Below, one piece after another: positions 53,276 through 63,200 of a stretch of 64,000 bases of DNA. The notes under the pieces are model-generated. The model was not told the origin of the DNA. It was given only the letters and a program-made list of their open reading frames with translations, and ran no database searches. This DNA comes from Rhynchopus sp. YZ270_cl-10 (lineage: Eukaryota; Euglenozoa; Diplonemea; Diplonemida; Diplonemidae), in NCBI GenBank assembly GCA_964035575.1, contig OZ037849.1, positions 1,612,001 through 1,676,000 on the forward strand. The letters run 5' to 3'. Made by a program: the position numbers and the translations under genes. Every line of letters begins with the position of its first letter. The first letter of the stretch is position 1.

Positions 53276-55649
53276 TGAATTAAATACAGTTAAATACACC
53301 ACCCCCTGTTAGGGTTCATAAATGAACAAGATAAAACAAAAAGCTTGCGTTTCTTTTTACGAACAGATTTTATGCTTCGCCCCGTACCCAAACGTAAACA
53401 CCACTTTCAATCAGAAAAAATATTTTCCTCTCCTTTTTCTTCCACAATGGCAGGACGTCCTGAGTGCTGGTCAAAGAAGGACTTCGTGGAGAAGAAGGAG
53501 GGCGGTGTTTCGCACTATACGTGCAAACATTGCCAAATGGCGGTGGGGAAGGTGACAGGCACCAGGCTGAGGGGACACCTCGAGAAGTGCGAGAAGGCAC
53601 CAGAGGACGTGAAGGAACGGGCGGGTTTGAAGAAGGAGCCAGAGAAGAAACGCAAAGCGGATGACAAACCCGCATCAGAACAGCCCCCCGCAAAGAGGCC
53701 CAGGACTTCCATCAAGTCACAACTGGGTGCAGTGCCCAAACCGAGTGTGGACGAGTGCAAAAAAATAAGGGCAGCTTGGGCGAGGTTTTTTTATTGCTCG
53801 GCTACACCATTCACACACAGTGAGCACCCCCTGTTCCAGGAGGCCCTTGAAATAACCCGCCCTGGCTTGGAGTGGAAGCAGCTTTCCTTTAACCGCAAAA
53901 CTGTGGCAGGTCCTCTTCTCGACAACGAGTACACCGCCATCACCGACCCGCAGCTGAAAGCCCTCAGCAAAGCAGACGAGCTCGTCATCTTGTGTGACGC
54001 CTGGGAAGACGACAGGAAGGAGAAGCTGTTCACCATCTTGCTGTTTCACAACAGTAAGGCCACTCTGTTCAAGAGTGGGGTGCTAAAGGAAAAGGTGCAC
54101 AACGCAGAGGAGCTGAAGAACCACCTACTCGACTTGCCCGCTGATATATTGGACAAAATCGTTTGTATCCTCGCAGACGGTGACTCAACAGCACAGTGTT
54201 CAGCCCGACTCTTCGCGGAGGAGGCAGAGAAGGCGGGGAGGAGGCACTGCGAGTACGGTGTTTGTGGGGCGCACTCCCTCTCACGAGGAACAAACGACGT
54301 GGTCGGCATGCACCGCGTTGCAGGAAAGGACTCCCCGTATGAGTTCAATTACCTGCACAAAGCGGTGGCAACGATTGCGGCATCCCTGCGCAACGTTGAG
54401 GGTTTGCGGCTGAAGTGGGAGGAAAAGGTGAAGGCGACTACAGGCAAGCAGGCCCGCCTGGTGGTGATCCCGGCGACAACAAGATGGACTACGATTGTGG
54501 CGACTTGGTCTGAACTGCAGATGAACAAAGAGGCGCTTGTCCTGCTGAGAGAAGACGCAAGCTTCGTCGCGCAACTCCCCCACATCAAGGAGCTTCTCAG
54601 TAACTGGGATACCTTCTTGATGGTGAAGGAAGTGCTGGACTCCCTGGCACTTGGGGTGGAGTTGCTGCAGTCGAACGCCTCCCGCATCTCCTTTGTGATC
54701 CCGGTGTTCACAAAGGTCGTGGAGGTGGCCGGCCAGGTGCATGCAAAGATGAAGGGGGAGGAGAAGAAAAAAATGAAGGCCGTGGTCGAGCGTTTGCAGC
54801 GGCGCTTGGACGGGTACGCAGAGAAACCCTGGATCGTGGCTTCAACGGTGTTGCATCCTTTTTTCCTTTCAGAAATGTCAGAAGCTGAGAAGACGGCTTT
54901 GCCACGTGCTTTCGGGATGCTGGATGGTTTTAAGATTACTACTCCATTACGCAAAACTTGCGCTGCGTACTTGAAAAAGATCGGGGGTGCTGCAGTTTCA
55001 GGGGAGCTGCTTTCCTACGTCACACGCATAGGTATGGCAGCTGCGCTACCGCAGATCACACAACACACAACAACAGGCTTGTACGAGAAGGATGAAGACG
55101 AGGATGTGTGGGAGCAGTCGCGAGTGATGCCTGTTGAGAAATGGTGGGAAATGTGGGGTCTGCTCTACCCTGAATCGAAGTTAGCAGCGTTTGCGAAGAG
55201 ACTGACAGGTGTACCCGCGAGCACAGCAGAGTCCGAACGCGTGTTTAGCCAGATGGGCTGGCAAAGCGAAAAACGGCGGAACCGCCTTCTCGGTGAGCGT
55301 GTACACAAGCTCACCGCCGTGTATAGGTTTTACAAGGAACAGGAGGGGGGAGGCGGGGGTGGGGGCGACTGGTGGTCCGGCCTTGACGAACTCGTCAAAG
55401 ACATAGAAGAGGCCCAAAAAGCTGCCGAAAAGAAAAAGAAAACTGAGGAGAGAAAAAAAGAGGCCATAAACGTGGATGAGAACGACACTGGAGCTGCACA
55501 GCCAGACAGTGCAGCCTAACCCTAGGGTTGTATTTTATGTGTATTTTATGTGTATTTAATTGTATTTAATTGTATTTTATTGTATTTTATGTACTAAATT
55601 ATTGACCCCCTGTTCTAAACCAACCTTGTGCAGCTTTGATAGCAGCAAC
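53276..55649 (+). mobile_element. hAT transposase-bearing segment
   Basis: Lies exactly between repeat copies G and H. The left flank (ATTAAATACAGTTAAATACAC) is the complement of part of the right flank (GTGTATTTAATTGTATTTAAT), suggesting subterminal inverted repeats. The right flank is built of TGTATTTTA-type units. I cannot see CAGGG ends or an 8-bp duplication, so the exact termini are unresolved. Confidence 0.55.
53447..55519 (+). CDS. hAT superfamily transposase (690 aa, apparently intact)
   Basis: A cut-and-paste DNA transposase. The N-terminal BED zinc finger is visible: Trp8, Cys26, Cys29, His44, Cys48. A basic, Pro-rich linker (KKRKADDKPAS...PPAKRPRTS) likely carries a nuclear localisation signal. 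The RNase H-like core has CDAWEDD (first Asp) and ADGDSTAQCSARLF followed by the hAT CxxH (CGAH). A TRW motif (ATTRWTT) lies near residue 345. The dimerisation domain (hATC) at ~563-630 has WWEMWGLLYPESKLAAFAKRLTGVP, then STAESERVFSQMG with the catalytic Glu, and KRRNRLLGERV. A Gly-rich, then Lys/Glu-rich tail follows. ATG 53447 in CACAATGG is preferred over an upstream in-frame ATG because the upstream residues are not domain-like and the CT tract precedes it. No stop or shift in the frame, so it may be active. Confidence 0.9.
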   Translation: MAGRPECWSKKDFVEKKEGGVSHYTCKHCQMAVGKVTGTRLRGHLEKCEKAPEDVKERAGLKKEPEKKRKADDKPASEQPPAKRPRTSIKSQLGAVPKPSVDECKKIRAAWARFFYCSATPFTHSEHPLFQEALEITRPGLEWKQLSFNRKTVAGPLLDNEYTAITDPQLKALSKADELVILCDAWEDDRKEKLFTILLFHNSKATLFKSGVLKEKVHNAEELKNHLLDLPADILDKIVCILADGDSTAQCSARLFAEEAEKAGRRHCEYGVCGAHSLSRGTNDVVGMHRVAGKDSPYEFNYLHKAVATIAASLRNVEGLRLKWEEKVKATTGKQARLVVIPATTRWTTIVATWSELQMNKEALVLLREDASFVAQLPHIKELLSNWDTFLMVKEVLDSLALGVELLQSNASRISFVIPVFTKVVEVAGQVHAKMKGEEKKKMKAVVERLQRRLDGYAEKPWIVASTVLHPFFLSEMSEAEKTALPRAFGMLDGFKITTPLRKTCAAYLKKIGGAAVSGELLSYVTRIGMAAALPQITQHTTTGLYEKDEDEDVWEQSRVMPVEKWWEMWGLLYPESKLAAFAKRLTGVPASTAESERVFSQMGWQSEKRRNRLLGERVHKLTAVYRFYKEQEGGGGGGGDWWSGLDELVKDIEEAQKAAEKKKKTEERKKEAINVDENDTGAAQPDSAA

Positions 55650-57119
55650 AAATCCTAAAAAACCTTAGTTTTTTAGTCTTTACTATAGAAATGTGCGCCA
55701 CCCCTCCCCCCACACACCCTCACCATATCCAGGGGGGATTTGACCAAAAAATCGATTTTTTTAAATAAATAGTTGCTCTTCCAAAAGTGAATTTTTTGGG
55801 CTTAACGTGTTGTTTGGGGGTATTGAGCAGGGCGTTCGCCCCGGGGCGAAAAATATTTTTTTTCGTTAAAAAAATCTGTTCCTGAAAAAATGACATTTTA
55901 TTTCGCCCCAGGGCTTCGCCCCACCGGGGCGAAACCCTGTATAAATAAATAAATAAATAAAAAAAAAGGGGGGGGGGGGAAAAAAAGAGAGAGAGATTTC
56001 TCCCCACCACCCTGTCGACCCCCCCGGAGGGGGGGTCGCAGAGGGGGTGTCCACTGTACTCAAAATCATCCGCAAACCCGCCTGCCGTGAGAGGAAGTTT
56101 TCCCAGCACTCCCGCTCGCTCCTCAATCCTGCAGTCTGCTGAAGGTGTACCGTACCCCCTGTTATAGAAGGTGTCACTGCTCGTGTCAACTCTATCTTCA
56201 ATGGCAGAGAGTTGAAAATAATCAAAATAAGGATGAAGTCTCATATGACAGATGCCTCTCTCTTGTACATCTGCTTGATTAAACAACACAAAGAGACCCT
56301 CAGTGAGGGGGGATTGATGAAATTCTCCATCGTTTTGCTGGTTTTAGTATCAGGAAAGTTCAGCTGTAATATCACTTGTGCTGGGGAAGGGATCACGCGC
56401 AAATCGCAAATTTTTTTTGACCATTCAGTACCAGGGATTCACCCCACGAACTAACTTCTCTCCGGCGGGAAAATTTTTTTTGACCTATTTTAAGCACTAG
56501 TAAAAAAACGAAAATTTCGGGGGTTTTGGCATTTCGCCACGATCAGGAAAAAACGATGGCGATAGCGAACGCCCTGGTATTGAGGCCCAAAAAAAAAATT
56601 TAAGACAGTCCTGTTCAAAAAATGGACTGCCAAATGACATGTGGCATTCGGCCAAAAATCAGCTTTTTTGGTCATTTTTACCTTGTAAAACATGACACTT
56701 GTGGCATGCTTCCCAGCACAGGAAAGTGCATTGAAAAACCTGAAAAAACACATGTAATATGTGATGGTCAAAAGTGCAAGATTCCTTCGTTAATGAACTT
56801 TTTGAGTACCAGTTATACCTGGGGAATATGGTCAGATCACTCTTTTGACCATCTGGCGTTTACCACAAAAACACCACTTTTTAACAGGCCACTTTTCACC
56901 TGAAAAGCCAGTTCATGAAGGCACAAGTGAAGTTTTTTTGTACACGTTACCGTGAGCGGGCGCGCGAAGCGCGCACGCGAACGCCCCGTGGGAAGCGAAT
57001 AGCGGACCACCTGCCCAGTGCGTGAGGTGCTTACAAAAAAAACCACCTGAAAAAAAAGTGTCATCACGTTTCCATGGAAGTGTCACAAGAACGACAGGTT
57101 TTTTAGCCCGTCACCAAAT
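55650..57119 (-). mobile_element. 0.7-kb repeat family, copy H, split by a hAT-type element
   Basis: Termini at 55650 and 57119. Removing 55828-56576 and one 8-bp duplication gives a standard ~713-bp copy, nearly identical to copy A (both have short CCCCTCCCCCCACACACC patches instead of long CA tracts). Confidence 0.85.
55828..56576. mobile_element. Non-autonomous hAT-type element (MITE), copy 2
   Basis: 749 bp, opposite orientation to the copy at 721-1476 and near-identical. Ends CAGGGCGTTCGC / GCGAACGCCCTG, with target duplication GTATTGAG (55820-55827 and 56577-56584). Inserted inside repeat copy H, so it is younger than H. Confidence 0.9.
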
Positions 57120-57208
57120 ACTTGTGTGGAGGCAACAAAGCAAAGAGCTGTTGTGATAACATCCTACACCCCCCTCTCCCCCATAATAACCCCAAGAAGA
57201 GGCTCTTT

Positions 57209-60200
57209 ATGCCCAAACACATCAGTGGCTGCAACGGTGATAGCAGCAAAAACGAACTCTTCGGAGTCCTGGGTGGGGTCCCAGTGTCACCCCTGGTGAG
57301 CAGTTGCAGCAGTAGCAACAGAACCAGCTGCAGCAACAGCAGCATCAACACCAACATCAGCAGCAACAGTAGCTACAGCAGCACCAACACCAACAGCAGA
57401 TGCAACAGCAGCAGACGCCACAGCAGCAGCAACAACATCAGCAGCAACGGCTGCAACAGCAGCATCAACACCAACATCAGCAGTAACAGTAGCAACAGCA
57501 GCACCAACACCAACAGCAGACGCAACAGCAGCAGCAGCAACATCAGCAACAACAGCAGCAACAGCAGCATCAACACCAACAGCAGATGCAAGAGCAGCAG
57601 ACGCAACAGCAGCAGCAGCAGCAACATCAGCAGCAACATCAGCAGCAACATCAGCAGCAACAGCAGCATCAACACCAACATCAGCAGCAACAGTAGCAAC
57701 AGCAGCACCAACACCAACAGCAGATGCAAGAGCAGCAGACGCAACAGCAGCAGCAGCAACATCAGCAGCAACATCAGCAGCAGCAGCAGCATCAACACCA
57801 ACATCAGCAGCAACAGTAGCAACAGCAGCACCAACACCAACAGCAGCAGCAGCAACATCAGCAGCAACAGCAGCATCAACACCAACATCAGCAGCAACAG
57901 TAGCACCAACACCAACAGCAGATGCAACAGCAGCAGCAGCAACATCAGCAGCAACAGCAGCAACAGCAGCACCAACACCAACAGCAGCAGCAGCAGCACC
58001 AACACCAACAGCAGACGCAACAGCAGCATCAACACCAACATCAGCAGCAACAGCAGCACCAACACCAACAGCAGATGCAACAGCAGCAGCAGCAACATCA
58101 GCAGCAACAGCAGCAACAGCAGCATCAACACCAACATCAGCAGCAACAGTAGTAACAGCAGCACCAACACCAACAGCAGATGCAACAGCAGCAGACGCAA
58201 CAGCAGCAGCAACAACATCAGCAGCAACATCAGCAACAGCAGCATCAACACCTGCAGCGGACGCATCAACATCAGCTGCAACGGCAAGAACAACGTAGGG
58301 GGTGGTGAGCGAGGTATGCTGGTGTTCGGGGTCAGCCTTGTGGGGCGAGAAGGACAGAGTGGCTGTGTGATGATGCGGGTGTGGCAAAAGGGGTGTGTAC
58401 AGATAGAGTGTTGGTTCGACTGGTGGTGCAACCTCTGGGAGGTCTTCTCCTCCTTGCGTCAACCTGACCCCTGCTGGGTAGCCGAGGCACCTGAGTGGGG
58501 AGTGTTTGTGTCGTTCGCGGTCCTGGATCTGTGGAAGGACAGACGCGCCCCTACCCTCAGTCATCTCATTTTGTGGCTAGTGGGCAGGAGGACCAGGAGG
58601 ACGCGACGAGGACACCGGTCCTTGAACTGGACCAAGTCACAGGCGGGCAGGCTCCGTCGGCGCAAGGCGCCCTGCAATCGTCCGCCCTCTCCGGCAGCGC
58701 ACCCAGTTTTCCGCAGGTTCAGGGTCGCCGATGCGTTGAGAGGTGCTTTGCAGTGTGTGGCCATCTGGGTTCTGGTTTTTGTGGGGTCTGAGCTTGGGAG
58801 GTCAGCGCCACATGTTTTGGGTTGCGCGCTAGTTCGGGACGCGGAGGTGCTGGGGGTGGGTCTGCTGCGGGGACTGTGCCGCGTACGGAGGGGGTGGCGG
58901 TGGCTGGAAGGGGCGAGCGAGCGAGTGCGCCGATGGACCGGAGGGATCCGAGTGGCTGCCAGCTTGGTGAGGGCCAGTGTGATAGGGGTGGGTCAGTTGT
59001 CGGTGCGTGCAGCCGAGTGGGTGTGGGTTGCATGGTCCGCAGGTGGTTGTTTGGCGGGTTTTGTGGCACTGGTCGGCGTCGCGCGCCCGCTTGGCTGGGT
59101 TCTTCTCTTGGAGGTGCGCCGTGTGGCAGCACGCAGGTGGACTCGTAGGATCGGGATGGCATTTGGCATGCTGGCGGTGTCCCTACTGGTCTTGCTGTCG
59201 CTGTTGTGGCGAGCGGTGACGCCCTGGGACCTGCGCCCTGCCCCTGCTGTTCCGGAGCACCCGGTAAGCTTGTCCCCGTTTGCGTTGACCGGTGGGTGCG
59301 CAAACGTGAACGCTCCTGCGTATACTGAGCAGGCGGTGTCTGTGGACGCGACTCTGGCGAAGTTTGGAGCTAAACGCATCCCCAACGTGTCTACTAATGA
59401 TTGTGGTTATGTGGCACTACACCTCTGGGACCACGACACGCAGCCGGACGTGAGGGCAATGCGCAAGCAGCTGTATGACACAGCAGTGGAGGTGTCGAAC
59501 CGCCTGGTGCAGGTGCTGGGGTCGCAGGAGGCCATGACGGAGTTTGCCAATGGTGTGACCGGCGAGGCCCACCTCAACCACTTGGGGCTTCAGCTCACCG
59601 CGACAGCATCCCGCATCAACATCGTGGTGGTGCAGGCGTCGGAAGAGAACCCCCTCGTGCGCATCACCCCTGGTAGCAAAAGAGTCGCCAAGTCGTACGC
59701 GGAGAGCTTCCAAGCGAAACTTCCCACGGTCGTCATCGCTCTCTGTGACTCTCACTTTGAGGCAGTGGAGCTTGTCCCGGAGGTGGGGAAGACCAAGGAG
59801 GGGATGGCAGAGAAGATGAGGAAGGAGGCTCGGCAGGCAGTGCTGGACACAGCGCATTTGGATGGCATCATCCCCACCAACACCACCACCACCGCCCCCC
59901 TGGCTACCAAGCTGGGACACATCAATGCGGATCGGGTGTTCTGCCCCTTTGATGGTTGCAGAGCGGGAATTTTGTCTTCGAGTGATGCGGTCGGGGGCCT
60001 GTCTCGTAAGGGCTTGCTGCAGCATATGCGTCGCCACCAGGCAGATGGAGCGTACATCCCCGACGAGCTGTTGGGCCACTTGGGCATGTCGCGCTGTGCG
60101 AACGATCAGTGCGACATGCTATTGCCGCAGAGCAAGGAGGTCTGCAACACCTGTACGGTGCACTTTGGCGAAGAAGGCTTCACCGCTCCGTCTCCCTCCA

Positions 60201-63200
60201 GTCGAGGAATGCTGACAGATCAGGATGACCTCCCCTCCTTTGAAGTCATGGGGACCACCAGGATCCAGCTGAAGGGCGGGTGCCCAGACAAACACCTACA
60301 GCTGTACAGCGAGCTCTTCCTGAGGGTCCTCATGGACATCCTGGAGTACCAGGACGAGGTGGCCTGGAAGCGCCTTGCACTGTTCTTCACAGTGTTGCAC
60401 CGGACACGGACAGAACGAGGGGGCAAGGACCAGGAGCGACGTTTGACGAGCACCTGGGGGAAGGACTTGGAGGCTTGGAAGGCTGGCCAGTATGTCGCCC
60501 TGTGGGAGCAAACGGTAGAGGAGCGGAAGCCAAGGCCCTCGGGGTGGTCGGATGAAGACACTGACGAAGGGAGACGGAAGCGCACCATCGCCAAAGCGAG
60601 AGCAGGACTCCCGAGCCAGGCCATGTCATGCGCTACCAGCGACGGCCTCGCCCCACAGACACCGGCGACGCTGGAAAAGCTTCAGACGAAGCACCCAGCC
60701 GCTGCCGACTCCAAGGCCCTGGAGCAGGCGGATTGGCCCCAGCCTCAGGAGGTCCCACCGGTGACAGTGGTGGAGGTGATGAAGGCCCTGCGGAGCATGC
60801 CGAAGTCATCGGCGGCGGGTCCCTCGAACGTGACGGGCGCGCACCTTCGTACACTTTGCCTACAGAGGCGGGCTAAGGGCACTTTGGCAGCGCTGGCCGC
60901 AGTGTTGACGTCTTTGGCACAAGGAAATGCTCCAGTGGAGGTGGCTGAGTTCTTCGCCGGCGCTAACTTGGTGGCTCTCCGGAAGCCTGCAAAGGGGCCG
61001 GGCCTGGAGGAGGACGTGCGACCGATTGCGGTTGGGGACACTCTCCGCAGACTGGTGGGAAAGATTCTGTCGGCGCGAGTGCGGGTGCCTGCTAGGACGC
61101 TTCTTCTTCGAGGGAACCAGGTGGGGGTGGCAACGGCAAGGGGGGCGGCAGTGGCGACTGATGTTATCTCGCAGTACGCCGTGCGCAACCGCGGAAAAGG
61201 TAAAGTCATTTTGAAAATTGACTACCGTAACGCGTTCAACTGCGTAGACCGCCTGTCGATGCTAAGAGCGGTCGACGCGAACCTCCCCGAGCTGGCCCCA
61301 TGGGTGCGATGGTGTTACCTGGAGCCCTCCAGCCTGTTTTATGGTGGGGATACCATAAGGTCACAGCGCGGAGCTCAACAAGGAGATCCCTTGGGCCCGC
61401 TTCTCTTCTCCCTGACCATCCACCAGATGGCGCTAGAGCTGAAGGGGCACCCAGGCCTGGATGGGACTTTGTGGTACCTCGATGACGGCTCTCTGCGGGG
61501 GTCCCCTAAGGCGGTTTTTGAGGCGTACCAGGTTCTGTGCACTCGTAGCTCCGAACTGGGGTTGGAGGTGAACGCGAACAAGTGTGAGCTCATCTCCACT
61601 GGTGGCGTCTCCAAGGAGGATCTCGAGGCCGTGGGGTTCACGTTGAACGAGGGTGGACAGGACGCCATGGGTGAAGGCGGGTTCCGGCTGTTGGATGTGG
61701 ATGGGTTCGACTTCTTGGGCATCCCCATTGGGTCTGTGGCTTTCTGCGAGGAGTACATGGCCCAGAAGGTGGACGATTCCCGCCGCAACCTGGAAGCCCT
61801 TGTGGACCTCGGGGACTCCCAGGCAGCCTTCTACGTACTGAGATACTGCGAAGGCTACTGCCGCATGGTGTTCTACATGCGGGGGATCCCACAGTGCGCG
61901 GAGTACCTGACGGCCTTTGACGACCTGATCGACAGGTGCCTGGCTGCGCTTCTGCATGACCCGGATGGGGCGCTGCCGGAGTTGGCAAGGGCGCAGGCGG
62001 CGCTTCCTGTGGCGCTTGGGGGGCTGGGTATCCGTCGCACCGTGGACCATCGGACAGCTGCGTCCCTCGCCTCTCAGTCAGGGAACCTGCAACTGTCGCA
62101 GGCCTTGGACCCTGCCTTCACCTGGGATGAGGAGAGATGGAACAGCGCGGCTGAGGAGTACAACTCCAGGGTACCGGTGGCGTTTCACGTGGACAGGGCC
62201 CAGCCGAAGAAGATCCTGGAGCAGCAGAGTCTGTCATCTGCGGTGATTGACGCCCAGGCAGACAAGTTGATGCAACAGCTCTGCATGCGAGACCGAGCAC
62301 GGATGAAGTCCCTTCTCCTGCCGCTTTCCGGGACGTACCTCACGGCGACACCCTCAGCAAGGAACCAGATGTCTTCAGCGGATTTTGCGGTTGTGACCCG
62401 TTTCCGACTAGGGGTGGCCATCCATGCGGAGGGAACGACTTGCTCGGCATGTCAGGGGGGGCAGAAAAGGGTTGTCATGGACTCCTTTGGCGACCACACC
62501 TTTGGCTGCCCCTACTCCAAACACCGCGTCGCCCGCCACAACGCCTTGCGGGATTCGGTGTACCGAGCTGCTCAAGGGGCGGGCTTGGACCCTGCTTTGG
62601 AGGAGACCGTGCGAGTGGAGTTGGAGTCGAAGAAGCGGCCAGGCGACGTCTACCTCCCAGTAGGAGTGGCGGAAAATGGACCTCGTTGTTTGGACATCAC
62701 CCACGTGTGCCCCACCTTGCCTTCCTACAGAACAGGGGCCTCGAAGTTTGTGGGCTGGTCGGCGAAGAACCAGGGCCAGGTCACACGGGAGAAGCACGAG
62801 CGGGATTTGAACAAGATCAATACCAAGTTCTCCCCTATTGTGTTTGAAGCCTTCGGGGGTGCAGGCGACGAGGCGAACCTCTTGATTGCGCAGCTTGGAG
62901 GCCTGACGACGGGACAGACGTCGCACCTGACAGGGTCGGCAGAGTTGCGCATCCGGGAGAGCATTGCGGTGGCGTACCAGAAAAAGGTCGCATCTTCCTT
63001 TCTGGAGCGGGGTGCTATGTGTGTAGGGATTGCCACCCTGAAGCGGGAGCCGTGTGTGGAGGTAGATGTGGCACCGTCTGCAGAGGACATGGACCGGTTT
63101 GGACGCCGCAGTGCAGGGGCCGTGGAACCTCTCTGTGACGATGCGAACCCTGACGACGATATGAGTCGTCCTGCAGACCGAACGGAGGAGCAGCAGGGGA

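Noticed and set aside
42916-57050. Recurring 70-93-codon open frames inside the 0.7-kb repeats (both strands)
   Set aside because: Identical in copies because the copies are young; broken or absent in diverged copy C, no start context and no domain.
57287-58564. 425-codon minus-strand Ala/Val-rich frame and the matching Leu-rich frame
   Set aside because: Antisense reading of the triplet repeat; the + frame continues into reverse transcriptase.
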